A stretch of 64,000 bases of DNA from Piscicola geometra (GCA_943735955.1 CALSEQ010000033.1:713001-777000); one strand, 5' to 3'; positions 42,720-59,765 are shown, counted from the first letter of the stretch. Program-made: numbers and translations. The notes: generated by a model from the sequence alone, not told the origin.

Positions 42720-44636
42720 TTATGCAATATATGCAAATATGCAATATATGTAAATATGCAATATATGTGAATATGCAATATATGTAAATATGCAATATAT
42801 GTAAATATGCAATATATGTAAATATGCAATATATGCAAAAATGCAATATATGTAAATATGCAATATATGTAAATATGCAATATATGTAAATATGCAATAT
42901 ATGTAAATGTGCAATATATGTAAGTATGCAATATATGTAAATATGCAATATATGTAAATAAGCAATATATGTAAATATGCAATATATGTAAATATGCAAT
43001 ATATGTAAATATGCAAACATGCAATATATGCAAATATGCAATATATGCAAATATGCAATATATGCAAATATGCAATATATGTAAATATGCAATATATGTA
43101 AATATGCAATATATGTAAATATGCAATATATGTAAATAAGCAATATATGTAAATATGCAATATATGTAAATATGCAATATATGTTAATATGCAATATATG
43201 TAAATATGCAATATATGTAAATATGCAAATATGCAATATGCAATATATGCAAATATGCAATATATGTAAATATGCAATATATGTAAATATGAAATATATG
43301 TAAATATGCAATATAAGTAAATATGCAATATATGTAAATATGCAATATATGTGAATATGCAATGTATGTAAATATGCAATATATGTAAATATGCAATATA
43401 TACAAATATGCAATATATGTAAATATGCAATATATGTAAATATGCAATATATGTAAATATGCAATATATGTAAATATGCAATATATGCAAATATGCAATA
43501 TATGTAAATATGCAATATATGTAAATATGCAATATATGTTAATATGCAATATATGTAAATATGCAATATATGTAAATATGCAATATATGTAAATATGCAA
43601 TATATGTAAATATGCAATATATGTAAATATGCAGTATATGTAAATATGCAATATATGTAAATATGCAAATATGCAATATATGCAATTATGCAATATATGC
43701 AAATATGCAATATATGTAAATATGCAATATATGTGAATATGCAATATATGTAAATATGCAATATATGTAAATATGCAATATATGTAAATATGCAATATAT
43801 GCAAAAATGCAATATATGTAAATATGCAATATATGTAAATATGCAATATATGTAAATATGCAATATATGTAAATGTGCAATATATGTAAGTATGCAATAT
43901 ATGTAAATATGCAATATATGTAAATAAGCAATATATGTAAATATGCAATATATGTAAATATGCAATATATGTAAATATGCAAACATGCAATATATGCAAA
44001 TATGCAATATATGCAAATATGCAATATATGCAAATATGCAATATATGTAAATATGCAATATATGTAAATATGCAATATATGTAAATATGCAATATATGTA
44101 AATAAGCAATATATGTAAATATGCAATATATGTAAATATGCAATATATGTAAATATGCAATATATGTAAATATGCAATATATGTAAATATGCAAATATGC
44201 AATATGCAATATATGCAAATATGCAATATATGTAAATATGCAATATATGTAAATATGCAATATATGTAAATATGCAATATAAGTAAATATGCAATATATG
44301 TAAATATGCAATATATGTGAATATGCAATGTATGTAAATATGCAATATATGTAAATATGCAATATATACAAATATGCAATATATGTAAATATACAATATA
44401 TGTAAATATGCAATATATGTAAATATGCAATATATGTAAATATGCAATATATGCAAATATGCAATATATGTAAATATGCAATATATGTAAATATGCAATA
44501 TATGTTAATATGCAATATATGTATATATGCAATATATGTAAGTATGCAATATATGTAAATATGCAATATATGTAAATATGCAATATATGTAAATATGCAA
44601 TATATGTAAATATGCAATATATGTAAATATGCAAAT
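42720..44636 (+). repeat. 966-bp tandem repeat
   Basis: The segment from 42720 and the one from 43686 share the order GCAATTATGC, GTGAATATG, GCAAAAATG, AATGTGCAATATATGTAAG, GCAAACATG and GCAATATGCAATATATG at a 966-bp offset (last marker 43233 and 44199). The same unit forms the distal subrepeats of higher-order repeat G at 46476 and 50249. Confidence 0.87.
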
Positions 44637-47426
44637 ATTCAATCTATGCAATTATGCAGTATAAGCAAATATGCAATATATGTAAATATGCAATATATGT
44701 AAATATGCAATATATGTAAATATGCAATATATGTAAATATGCAATATATGTAAATATGCAATACATGTAAAGATGCAGTATATGTAAATATGCAATATAT
44801 GTAAATACGCAATATATGTAAATATGCAATATATGTAAATATGCAATATATGTAAAGATGCAGTATATGTAAATATGCAATATATGTAAATATGCAATAT
44901 ATGTAAATATGCAATATATGTAAATATGCAATATATGTAAATATGCAATATATGTAAATATGCAATATATGTAAATATGCAATATATGTAAATATTCAAT
45001 ATATGTAAATATGCAATATATGTAAATATGCAATATATGTAAATATGCAATATATGTAAATATGCAATATATGTAAATATGCAATATATGTAATTATGCA
45101 ATATATGTAAATATGCAATATATGTAAAAATGCAATATATGTAAATATGCAATATATGTAAATATGCAATATATGCAAATATGCAATATATGTAAATATG
45201 CAATATATGTAAATATGCAATATATGTAAATATGCAATATATGTAAATATGCAATATATGTAAATATGCAATATATGTAAATATGCAATATATGTAAATA
45301 TGCAAATATTCAATATATGCAATTATGCAGTATATGCAAATATGCAATATATGTAAATATGCAATATATGTAAATATGCAATATATGTAAATATGCAATG
45401 TATGTAAATATGCAATATATGTAAATATGCAATACATGTAAAGATGCAGTATATGTAAATATGCAATATATGTAAATACGCAATATATGTAAATATGCAA
45501 TATATGTAAATATGCAATATATGTAAAGATGCAGTATATGTAAATATGCAATATATGTAAATATGCAATATATGTAAATATGCAATATATGTAAATATGC
45601 AATATATGTAAATATGCAATATATGTAAATATGCAATATATGTAAATATTCAATATATGTAAATATGCAATATATGTAAATATGCAATATATGTAAATAT
45701 GCAATATATGTAAATATGCAATATATGTAAATATGCAAATATTCAATATATGCAATTATGCAGTATATGCAAATATGCAGTATATGTAAATATGCAATAT
45801 ATGTGAATATGCAATATATGTAAATATGCAATATATGTAAATATGCAATATATGTAAATATGCAATATATGCAAAAATGCAATATATGTAAATATGCAAT
45901 ATATGTAAATATGCAATATATGTAAATATGCAATATATGTAAATATGCAATATATGTAAATAAGCAATATATGTAAATATGCAATATATGTAAATATGCA
46001 ATATATGTAAATATGCAATATATGTAAATATGCAATATATGTAAATATGCAAATATGCAATATGCAATATATGCAAATATGCAATATATGTAAATATGCA
46101 ATATATGTAAATATGCAATATATGTAAATATGCAATATAAGTAAATATGCAATATATGTAAATATGCAATATATGTGAATATGCAATGTATGTAAATATG
46201 CAATATATGTAAATATGCAATATATACAAATATGCAATATATGTAAATATGCAATATATGTAAATATGCAATATATGTAAATATGCAATATATGTAAATA
46301 TGCAATATATGCAAATATGCAATATATGTAAATATGCAATATATGTAAATATGCAATATATGTTAATATGCAATATATGTAAATATGCAATATATGTAAA
46401 TATGCAATATATGTAAATATGCAGTATATGTAAATATGCAATATATGTAAATATGCAAATATGCAATATATGCAATTATGCAATATATGCAAATATGCAA
46501 TATATGTAAATATGCAATATATGTGAATATGCAATATATGTAAATATGCAATATATGTAAATATGCAATATATGTAAATATGCAATATATGCAAAAATGC
46601 AATATATGTAAATATGCAATATATGTAAATATGCAATATATGTAAATATGCAATATATGTAAATGTGCAATATATGTAAGTATGCAATATATGTAAATAT
46701 GCAATATATGTAAATAAGCAATATATGTAAATATGCAATATATGTAAATATGCAATATATGTAAATATGCAAACATGCAATATATGCAAATATGCAATAT
46801 ATGCAAATATGCAATATATGCAAATATGCAATATATGTAAATATGCAATATATGTAAATATGCAATATATGTAAATATGCAATATATGTAAATAAGCAAT
46901 ATATGTAAATATGCAATATATGTAAATATGCAATATATGTAAATATGCAATATATGTAAATATGCAATATATGTAAATATGCAAATATGCAATATGCAAT
47001 ATATGCAAATATGCAATATATGTAAATATGCAATATATGTAAATATGCAATATATGTAAATATGCAATATAAGTAAATATGCAATATATGTAAATATGCA
47101 ATATATGTGAATATGCAATGTATGTAAATATGCAATATATGTAAATATGCAATATATACAAATATGCAATATATGTAAATATACAATATATGTAAATATG
47201 CAATATATGTAAATATGCAATATATGTAAATATGCAATATATGCAAATATGCAATATATGTAAATATGCAATATATGTAAATATGCAATATATGTTAATA
47301 TGCAATATATGTATATATGCAATATATGTAAGTATGCAATATATGTAAATATGCAATATATGTAAATATGCAATATATGTAAATATGCAATATATGTAAA
47401 TATGCAATATATGTAAATATGCAAAT
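44637..47426 (+). repeat. Higher-order repeat G, copy 1 (2,790 bp)
   Basis: It runs from ATTCAATCTATG at 44637 to the next copy of that marker at 47427. The proximal half carries GATGCAGTATATG and ATTCAATATATGCAATTATG units; the distal half carries two GCAATATGCAATATATG subrepeats (46057 and 46989, 932 bp apart). Confidence 0.9.
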
Positions 47427-50400
47427 ATTCAATCTATGCAATTATGCAGTATAAGCAAATATGCAATATATGTAAATATGCAATATATGTAAATATGCAA
47501 TATATGTAAATATGCAATATATGTAAATATGCAATATATGTAAATATGCAATACATGTAAAGATGCAGTATATGTAAATATGCAATATATGTAAATACGC
47601 AATATATGTAAATATGCAATATATGTAAATATGCAATATATGTAAAGATGCAGTATATGTAAATATGCAATATATGTAAATATGCAATATATGTAAATAT
47701 GCAATATATGTAAATATGCAATATATGTAAATATGCAATATATGTAAATATGCAATATATGTAAATATGCAATATATGTAAATATTCAATATATGTAAAT
47801 ATGCAATATATGTAAATATGCAATATATGTAAATATGCAATATATGTAAATATGCAATATATGTAAATATGCAATATATGTAATTATGCAATATATGTAA
47901 ATATGCAATATATGTAAAAATGCAATATATGTAAATATGCAATATATGTAAATATGCAATATATGCAAATATGCAATATATGTAAATATGCAATATATGT
48001 AAATATGCAATATATGTAAATATGCAATATATGTAAATATGCAATATATGTAAATATGCAATATATGTAAATATGCAATATATGTAAATATGCAAATATT
48101 CAATATATGCAATTATGCAGTATATGCAAATATGCAATATATGTAAATATGCAATATATGTAAATATGCAATATATGTAAATATGCAATGTATGTAAATA
48201 TGCAATATATGTAAATATGCAATACATGTAAAGATGCAGTATATGTAAATATGCAATATATGTAAATACGCAATATATGTAAATATGCAATATATGTAAA
48301 TATGCAATATATGTAAAGATGCAGTATATGTAAATATGCAATATATGTAAATATGCAATATATGTAAATATGCAATATATGTAAATATGCAATATATGTA
48401 AATATGCAATATATGTAAATATGCAATATATGTAAATATTCAATATATGTAAATATGCAATATATGTAAATATGCAATATATGTAAATATGCAATATATG
48501 TAAATATGCAATATATGTAAATATGCAAATATTCAATATATGCAATTATGCAGTATATGCAAATATGCAGTATATGTAAATATGCAATATATGTGAATAT
48601 GCAATATATGTAAATATGCAATATATGTAAATATGCAATATATGTAAATATGCAATATATGCAAAAATGCAATATATGTAAATATGCAATATATGTAAAT
48701 ATGCAATATATGTAAATATGCAATATATGTAAATATGCAATATATGTAAATAAGCAATATATGTAAATATGCAATATATGTAAATATGCAATATATGTAA
48801 ATATGCAATATATGTAAATATGCAATATATGTAAATATGCAAATATGCAATATGCAATATATGCAAATATGCAATATATGTAAATATGCAATATATGTAA
48901 ATATGCAATATATGTAAATATGCAATATAAGTAAATATGCAATATATGTAAATATGCAATATATGTGAATATGCAATGTATGTAAATATGCAATATATGT
49001 AAATATGCAATATATACAAATATGCAATATATGTAAATATGCAATATATGTAAATATGCAATATATGTAAATATGCAATATATGTAAATATGCAATATAT
49101 GCAAATATGCAATATATGTAAATATGCAATATATGTAAATATGCAATATATGTTAATATGCAATATATGTAAATATGCAATATATGTAAATATGCAATAT
49201 ATGTAAATATGCAATATATGTAAATATGCAATATATGTAAATATGCAGTATATGTAAATATGCAATATATGTAAATATGCAAATATGCAATATATGCAAT
49301 TATGCAATATATGTAAATATGCAATATATGTAAATATGCAATATATGTAAATATGCAATATATGTAAATATGCAATATATGTAAATATTCAATATATGTA
49401 AATATGCAATATATGTAAATATGCAATATATGTAAATATGCAATATATGTAAATATGCAATATATGTAAATATGCAAATATTCAATATATGCAATTATGC
49501 AGTATATGCAAATATGCAGTATATGTAAATATGCAATATATGTGAATATGCAATATATGTAAATATGCAATATATGTAAATATGCAATATATGTAAATAT
49601 GCAATATATGCAAAAATGCAATATATGTAAATATGCAATATATGTAAATATGCAATATATGTAAATATGCAATATATGTAAATATGCAATATATGTAAAT
49701 AAGCAATATATGTAAATATGCAATATATGTAAATATGCAATATATGTAAATATGCAATATATGTAAATATGCAATATATGTAAATATGCAAATATGCAAT
49801 ATGCAATATATGCAAATATGCAATATATGTAAATATGCAATATATGTAAATATGCAATATATGTAAATATGCAATATAAGTAAATATGCAATATATGTAA
49901 ATATGCAATATATGTGAATATGCAATGTATGTAAATATGCAATATATGTAAATATGCAATATATACAAATATGCAATATATGTAAATATGCAATATATGT
50001 AAATATGCAATATATGTAAATATGCAATATATGTAAATATGCAATATATGCAAATATGCAATATATGTAAATATGCAATATATGTAAATATGCAATATAT
50101 GTTAATATGCAATATATGTAAATATGCAATATATGTAAATATGCAATATATGTAAATATGCAATATATGTAAATATGCAATATATGTAAATATGCAGTAT
50201 ATGTAAATATGCAATATATGTAAATATGCAAATATGCAATATATGCAATTATGCAATATATGCAAATATGCAATATATGTAAATATGCAATATATGTGAA
50301 TATGCAATATATGTAAATATGCAATATATGTAAATATGCAATATATGTAAATATGCAATATATGCAAAAATGCAATATATGTAAATATGCAATATATGTA

Positions 50401-51199
50401 AATATGCAATATATGTAAATATGCAATATATGTAAATGTGCAATATATGTAAGTATGCAATATATGTAAATATGCAATATATGTAAATAAGCAATATATG
50501 TAAATATGCAATATATGTAAATATGCAATATATGTAAATATGCAAACATGCAATATATGCAAATATGCAATATATGCAAATATGCAATATATGCAAATAT
50601 GCAATATATGTAAATATGCAATATATGTAAATATGCAATATATGTAAATATGCAATATATGTAAATAAGCAATATATGTAAATATGCAATATATGTAAAT
50701 ATGCAATATATGTAAATATGCAATATATGTAAATATGCAATATATGTAAATATGCAAATATGCAATATGCAATATATGCAAATATGCAATATATGTAAAT
50801 ATGCAATATATGTAAATATGCAATATATGTAAATATGCAATATAAGTAAATATGCAATATATGTAAATATGCAATATATGTGAATATGCAATGTATGTAA
50901 ATATGCAATATATGTAAATATGCAATATATACAAATATGCAATATATGTAAATATGCAATATATGTAAATATGCAATATATGTAAATATGCAATATATGT
51001 AAATATGCAATATATGCAAATATGCAATATATGTAAATATGCAATATATGTAAATATGCAATATATGTTAATATGCAATATATGTATATATGCAATATAT
51101 GTAAGTAAGCAATATATGTAAATATGCAATATATGTAAATATGCAATATATGTAAATATGCAATATATGTAAATATGCAATATATGTAAATATGCAAAT
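47427..51199 (+). repeat. Higher-order repeat G, copy 2 (3,773 bp, one extra subunit)
   Basis: The first part matches copy 1 at +2,790 bp (to about 49.15 kb) and the last part at +3,773 bp (from about 50.25 kb). The 983-bp excess corresponds to one extra subrepeat: GCAATATGCAATATATG occurs three times here (48847, 49796, 50762; intervals 949 and 966) against twice in copy 1. Confidence 0.9.
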
Positions 51200-52560
51200 A
51201 TTCAATCTATGCAATTATGCAGTATAAGCAAATATGCAATATATGTAAATATGCAATATATGTAAATATGCAATATATGTAAATATGCAATATATGTAAA
51301 TATGCAATATATGTAAATATGCAATACATGTAAAGATGCAGTATATGTAAATATGCAATATATGTAAATACGCAATATATGTAAATATGCAATATATGTA
51401 AATATGCAATATATGTAAAGATGCAGTATATGTAAATATGCAATATATGTAAATATGCAATATATGTAAATATGCAATATATGTAAATATGCAATATATG
51501 TAAATATGCAATATATGTAAATATGCAATATATGTAAATATGCAATATATGTAAATATTCAATATATGTAAATATGCAATATATGTAAATATGCAATATA
51601 TGTAAATATGCAATATATGTAAATATGCAATATATGTAAATATGCAATATATGTAATTATTCAATATATGTAAATATGCAATATATGTAAATATGCAATA
51701 TATGTAAATATGCAATATATGTAAATATGCAATATATGCAAATATGCAATATATGTAAATATGCAATATATGTAAATATGCAATATATGTAAATATGCAA
51801 TATATGTAAATATGCAATATATGTAAATATGCAATATATGTAAATATGCAATATATGTAAATATGCAAATATTCAATATATGCAATTATGCAGTATATGC
51901 AAATATGCAATATATGTAAATATGCAATATATGTAAATATGCAATATATGTAAATATGCAATGTATGTAAATATGCAATATATGTAAATATGCAATACAT
52001 GTAAAGATGCAGTATATGTAAATATGCAATATATGTAAATACGCAATATATGTAAATATGCAATATATGTAAATATGCAATATATGTAAAGATGCAGTAT
52101 ATGTAAATATGCAATATATGTAAATATGCAATATATGTAAATATGCAATATATGTAAATATGCAATATATGTAAATATGCAATATATGTAAATATGCAAT
52201 ATATGTAAATATTCAATATATGTAAATATGCAATATATGTAAATATGCAATATATGTAAATATGCAATATATGTAAATATGCAATATATGTAAATATGCA
52301 AATATTCAATATATGCAATTATGCAGTATATGCAAATATGCAGTATATGTAAATATGCAATATATGTAAATATGCAATATAGGTAAATATGCAATATATG
52401 TAAATATGCAATATATGTAAATATGCAATATATGTAAATATGCAATATATGTAAATATGCAATATATGTAAATATTCAATATATGTAAATATGCAATATA
52501 TGTAAATATGCAATATATGTAAAAATGCAATATATGTAAATATGCAATATATGTAAATAT
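51200..52560 (+). repeat. Higher-order repeat G, copy 3 (partial)
   Basis: It starts with ATTCAATCTATG at 51200, 3,773 bp after copy 2, and follows it through the GATGCAGTATATG units and the ATTCAATATATGCAATTATG units near 51870 and 52310. It then diverges, and 52.6-53.4 kb is a mixed stretch that repeats pieces of the same proximal half. Confidence 0.87.
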
Positions 52561-53380
52561 GCAATATATGTAATTATGCAATATATGTAAATATGCAATA
52601 TATGTAAATATGCAATATATGTAAATATGCAATATATGTAAATATGCAATATATGCAAATATGCAATATATGTAAATATGCAATATATGTAAATATGCAA
52701 TATATGTAAATATGCAATATATGTAAATATGCAATATATGTAAATATGCAATATATGTAAATATGCAATATATGTAAATATGCAAATATTCAATATATGC
52801 AATTATGCAGTATATGCAAATATGCAATATATGTAAATATGCAATATATGTAAATATGCAATAGATGTAAATATGCAATGTATGTAAATATGCAATATAT
52901 GTAAATATGCAATACATGTAAAGATGCAGTATATGTAAATATGCAATATATGTAAATACGCAATATATGTAAATATGCAATATATGTAAATATGCAATAT
53001 ATGTAAAGATGCAGTATATGTAAATATGCAATATATGTGAATATGCAATATATGTAAATATGCAATATATGTAAATATGCAATATATGTAAATATGCAAT
53101 ATATGTAAATATTCAATATATGTAAATATGCAATATATGTAAATATGCAATATATGTAAATATGCAATATATGTAAATATGCAATATATGTAAATATGCA
53201 ATATATGTAATTATGCAATATATGTAAATATGCAAAATATGTAAATATGCAATATATGTAAATATGCAATATGTGTAAATATGCAATATATGTAAATATG
53301 CAATATATGTAAATATGCAATATATGTAAATATGCAATATATGTAAATATGCAATATATGAAAATATGCAATATATGTAA

Positions 53381-55817
53381 TTATGCAATAGATGTAAATA
53401 TGCAATATATGTAAGTATGCAATATATGTAAATATGCAATATATGTAAATATGCAATATATGTAAATATGCAATATATGTAAATATGCAATATATGTAAA
53501 TATGCAATATATGTAAATATGCAATATATGTAAATATGCAATATATGTAAATATGCAATATATGTAAATATGCAATATATGTAAATATGCAATATATGTA
53601 AATATGGAATAAATGTAAAAATGCAATATATGTAAATATGCAATATATGTAAATATGCAAATATGCAATATATGCAAATATGCAATATATGCAAATATGC
53701 AATATATGTAAATATGCAATCTATGTAAATATGCAATATATGTAAATATGCAATATATGTAAATATGCAATATATGTAAATATTCAATAAATGTAACTAT
53801 GCAATATATGTAAATATGCAATATATGTAAATATGCAATATATGTAAATATGCAAATAATGTAAATATGCAATATATGTAAATATGCAATATATGTAAAT
53901 ATGCAATATATGTTAATATGCAATATATGTAAATATGCAATATATGTAAATATGCAATTTATGTAAATATGCAATATATGTAAATATGCAATATATGTAA
54001 ATATGCAATATATGTAAATATGCAATATATGTAAATATGCAATATATGTAAATATGCAAATATGCAATATATGCAAACATGCAAGATATGCAAATATGCA
54101 ATATATGTAAATATGCAATATATGTAAATATGCAATATATGTAAATATGCAATATATGTAAAAATGCAATATATGTAAATATGCAATATATGTAAATATG
54201 CAATATATGTAAATATGCAATATATGTAAATATGCAATATATGTAAATATGCAATATATGTAAATAGGCAATATATGTAAATATGCAATATATGTAAATA
54301 TGCAATATATGTAAATATGCAATATATGTAAATATGCAATATACGTAAATATGCAATATATGTAAATATGCAATATATGTTAATATGCAATATATGTAAA
54401 TATGCAATATATGTAAATATGCAATATATGTAAATATGCAATATATGTAAATATGCAATATATGTAAATATGCAATATATGTAAATATGGAATAAATGTA
54501 AAAATGCAATATATGTAAATATGCAATATATGTAAATATGCAAATATGCAATATATGCAAATATGCAATATATGCAAATATGCAATATATGTAAATATGC
54601 AATCTATGTAAATATGCAATATATGTAAATATGCAATATATGTAAATATGCAATATATGTAAATATTCAATAAATGTAACTATGCAATATATGTAAATAT
54701 GCAATATATGTAAATATGCAATATATGTAAATATGCAAATAATGTAAATATGCAATATATGTAAATATGCAATATATGTAAATATGCAATATATGTTAAT
54801 ATGCAATATATGTAAATATGCAATATATGTAAATATGCAATTTATGTAAATATGCAATATATGTAAATATGCAATATATGTAAATATGCAATATATGTAA
54901 ATATGCAATATATGTAAATATGCAATATATGTAAATATGCAAATATGCAATATATGCAAACATGCAAGATATGCAAATATGCAATATATGTAAATATGCA
55001 ATATATGTAAATATGCAATATATGTAAATATGCAATATATGTAAAAATGCAATATATGTAAATATGCAATATATGTAAATATGCAATATATGTAAATATG
55101 CAATATATGTAAATATGCAATATATGTAAATATGCAATATATGTAAATAGGCAATATATGTAAATATGCAATATATGTAAATATGCAATATATGTAAATA
55201 TGCAATATATGTAAATATGCAATATACGTAAATATGCAATATATGTAAATATGCAATATATGTAAATATGCAATATATGTAAATATGCAATATATGTAAA
55301 TATGCAAATATGCAATATATGCAAACATGCAAGATATGCAAATATGCAATATATGTAAATATGCAATATATGTAAATATGCAATATATGTAAATATGCAA
55401 TATATGTAAAAATGCAATATATGTAAATATGCAATATATGTAAATATGCAATATATGTAAATACGCAATATATGTAAATATGCAATATATGTAAATATGC
55501 AATATATGTAAATAGGCAATATATGTAAATATGCAATATATGTAAATATGCAATATATGTAAATATGCAATATATGTAAATATGCAATATACGTAAATAT
55601 GCAATATATGTAAATATGCAATATATGTTAATATGCAATATATGTAAATATGCAATATATGTAAATATGCAATATATGTAAATATGCAATATATGAAAAT
55701 ATGCAATATATGTAATTATGCAATAGATGTAAATATGCAATATATGTAAGTATGCAATATATGTAAATATGCAATATATGTAAATATGCAATATATGAAA
55801 ATATGCAATATATGTAA
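53381..55817 (+). repeat. Higher-order repeat H, copy 1 (2,437 bp)
   Basis: Private markers all have partners at +2,437 bp: TGGAATAAATG (GG at 53606 and 56043; 54489 and 56926), GCAAATAATG (53852 and 56289; 54735 and 57172), CAATTTATG (53955 and 56392) and TAGGCAAT (54266 and 56703). Inside the unit the same markers repeat at 883 bp, and the distal part is offset by 1,248 bp, so 2,437 = 1,248 + 1,189. The 25-bp units are sparser here than in earlier blocks. Confidence 0.93.
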
Positions 55818-58254
55818 TTATGCAATAGATGTAAATATGCAATATATGTAAGTATGCAATATATGTAAATATGCAATATATGTAAATATGCAATATATGT
55901 AAATATGCAATATATGTAAATATGCAATATATGTAAATATGCAATATATGTAAATATGCAATATATGTAAATATGCAATATATGTAAATATGCAATATAT
56001 GTAAATATGCAATATATGTAAATATGCAATATATGTAAATATGGAATAAATGTAAAAATGCAATATATGTAAATATGCAATATATGTAAATATGCAAATA
56101 TGCAATATATGCAAATATGCAATATATGCAAATATGCAATATATGTAAATATGCAATCTATGTAAATATGCAATATATGTAAATATGCAATATATGTAAA
56201 TATGCAATATATGTAAATATTCAATAAATGTAACTATGCAATATATGTAAATATGCAATATATGTAAATATGCAATATATGTAAATATGCAAATAATGTA
56301 AATATGCAATATATGTAAATATGCAATATATGTAAATATGCAATATATGTTAATATGCAATATATGTAAATATGCAATATATGTAAATATGCAATTTATG
56401 TAAATATGCAATATATGTAAATATGCAATATATGTAAATATGCAATATATGTAAATATGCAATATATGTAAATATGCAATATATGTAAATATGCAAATAT
56501 GCAATATATGCAAACATGCAAGATATGCAAATATGCAATATATGTAAATATGCAATATATGTAAATATGCAATATATGTAAATATGCAATATATGTAAAA
56601 ATGCAATATATGTAAATATGCAATATATGTAAATATGCAATATATGTAAATATGCAATATATGTAAATATGCAATATATGTAAATATGCAATATATGTAA
56701 ATAGGCAATATATGTAAATATGCAATATATGTAAATATGCAATATATGTAAATATGCAATATATGTAAATATGCAATATACGTAAATATGCAATATATGT
56801 AAATATGCAATATATGTTAATATGCAATATATGTAAATATGCAATATATGTAAATATGCAATATATGTAAATATGCAATATATGTAAATATGCAATATAT
56901 GTAAATATGCAATATATGTAAATATGGAATAAATGTAAAAATGCAATATATGTAAATATGCAATATATGTAAATATGCAAATATGCAATATATGCAAATA
57001 TGCAATATATGCAAATATGCAATATATGTAAATATGCAATCTATGTAAATATGCAATATATGTAAATATGCAATATATGTAAATATGCAATATATGTAAA
57101 TATTCAATAAATGTAACTATGCAATATATGTAAATATGCAATATATGTAAATATGCAATATATGTAAATATGCAAATAATGTAAATATGCAATATATGTA
57201 AATATGCAATATATGTAAATATGCAATATATGTTAATATGCAATATATGTAAATATGCAATATATGTAAATATGCAATTTATGTAAATATGCAATATATG
57301 TAAATATGCAATATATGTAAATATGCAATATATGTAAATATGCAATATATGTAAATATGCAATATATGTAAATATGCAAATATGCAATATATGCAAACAT
57401 GCAAGATATGCAAATATGCAATATATGTAAATATGCAATATATGTAAATATGCAATATATGTAAATATGCAATATATGTAAAAATGCAATATATGTAAAT
57501 ATGCAATATATGTAAATATGCAATATATGTAAATATGCAATATATGTAAATATGCAATATATGTAAATATGCAATATATGTAAATAGGCAATATATGTAA
57601 ATATGCAATATATGTAAATATGCAATATATGTAAATATGCAATATATGTAAATATGCAATATACGTAAATATGCAATATATGTAAATATGCAATATATGT
57701 AAATATGCAATATATGTAAATATGCAATATATGTAAATATGCAAATATGCAATATATGCAAACATGCAAGATATGCAAATATGCAATATATGTAAATATG
57801 CAATATATGTAAATATGCAATATATGTAAATATGCAATATATGTAAAAATGCAATATATGTAAATATGCAATATATGTAAATATGCAATATATGTAAATA
57901 CGCAATATATGTAAATATGCAATATATGTAAATATGCAATATATGTAAATAGGCAATATATGTAAATATGCAATATATGTAAATATGCAATATATGTAAA
58001 TATGCAATATATGTAAATATGCAATATACGTAAATATGCAATATATGTAAATATGCAATATATGTTAATATGCAATATATGTAAATATGCAATATATGTA
58101 AATATGCAATATATGTAAATATGCAATATATGTAAATATGCAATATATGTAAATATGCAATATATGTAAATATGGAATAAATGTAAAAATGCAATATATG
58201 TAAATATGCAATATATGTAAATATGCAAATATGCAATATATGCAAATATGCAAT
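55818..58254 (+). repeat. Higher-order repeat H, copy 2 (2,437 bp)
   Basis: No difference from copy 1 was noticed at the positions compared by eye, which makes this pair one of the youngest duplications in the window. GCAAATAATG lies at 56289 and 57172. Confidence 0.92.
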
Positions 58255-58950
58255 ATATGCAAATATGCAATATATGTAAATATGCAATCTATGTAAATAT
58301 GCAATATATGTAAATATGCAATATATGTAAATATGCAATATATGTAAATATTCAATAAATGTAACTATGCAATATATGTAAATATGCAATATATGTAAAT
58401 ATGCAATATATGTAAATATGCAAATAATGTAAATATGCAATATATGTAAATATGCAATATATGTAAATATGCAATATATGTTAATATGCAATATATGTAA
58501 ATATGCAATATATGTAAATATGCAATTTATGTAAATATGCAATATATGTAAATATGCAATATATGTAAATATGCAATATATGTAAATATGCAATATATGT
58601 AAATATGCAATATATGTAAATATGCAAATATGCAATATATGCAAACATGCAAGATATGCAAATATGCAATATATGTAAATATGCAATATATGTAAATATG
58701 CAATATATGTAAATATGCAATATATGTAAAAATGCAATATATGTAAATATGCAATATATGTAAATATGCAATATATGTAAATATGCAATATATGTAAATA
58801 TGCAATATATGTAAATATGCAATATATGTAAATAGGCAATATATGTAAATATGCAATATATGTAAATATGCAATATATGTAAATATGCAATATATGTAAA
58901 TATGCAATATACGTAAATATGCAATATATGTAAATATGCAATATATGTTA
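58255..58950 (+). repeat. Higher-order repeat H, truncated copy 3
   Basis: This continues block H at a 1,248-bp offset from the second half of copy 2: GCAAATAATG 57172 and 58420, CAATTTATG near 57275 and 58523, TAGGCAAT 57586 and 58834, ATACGTAAAT 57661 and 58909. The block H bar code ends before the GCAATTAATGTTAAT unit near 58990. Confidence 0.9.
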
Positions 58951-59765
58951 ATATGCAATATATGTAAATATGCAATATATGTAAATATGCAATTAATGTT
59001 AATATGCAATATATGTAAATATGCAATATATGTAAATATGCAATATATGTAAATATGCAATATATGTAAATATGCAATATATGTAAATATGCAAATATGC
59101 AATATATGCAAATATGCAATATATGCAAATATGCAATATATGTAAAAATGCAATATATGTAAATATGCAATATATGTAAAAATGCAATATATGTAAATAT
59201 GCAATATATGTAAATATGCAATATATTTAAATATGCAATATATGTAAATATGCAATATATGTAAATATGCAATATATGTAAATATGCAATATATGTAAAT
59301 ATGCAATATATGTGAATATGCAATATATGTAAATATGCAATATATGTAAATATGCAATATATGTAAATATGCAATATATGTAAATATGCAATATATGTAA
59401 ATATGCAATTAATGTAAATATGCAATATATGTAAAGATGCAATATATGTAAATATGCAATATATGTAAATATGCAACATATGTAAATATGCAATATATGT
59501 AAATATGCAATATATGTAAATATGCAGTATATGTAAATATGCAATATATGTAAATATGCAATATAGGTAAATATGCAATATATGTAAATATTCAATATAT
59601 GTAAATATGCAATATATGTAAATATGCAATATATGTAAATATGCAATATATGTAAATATGCAAATATGCAATATATGCAATTATGCAATATATGCAAATA
59701 TGCAATATATGTAAATATGCAATATATGTAAATATGCAATATATGTAAATATGCAATACATGTAA

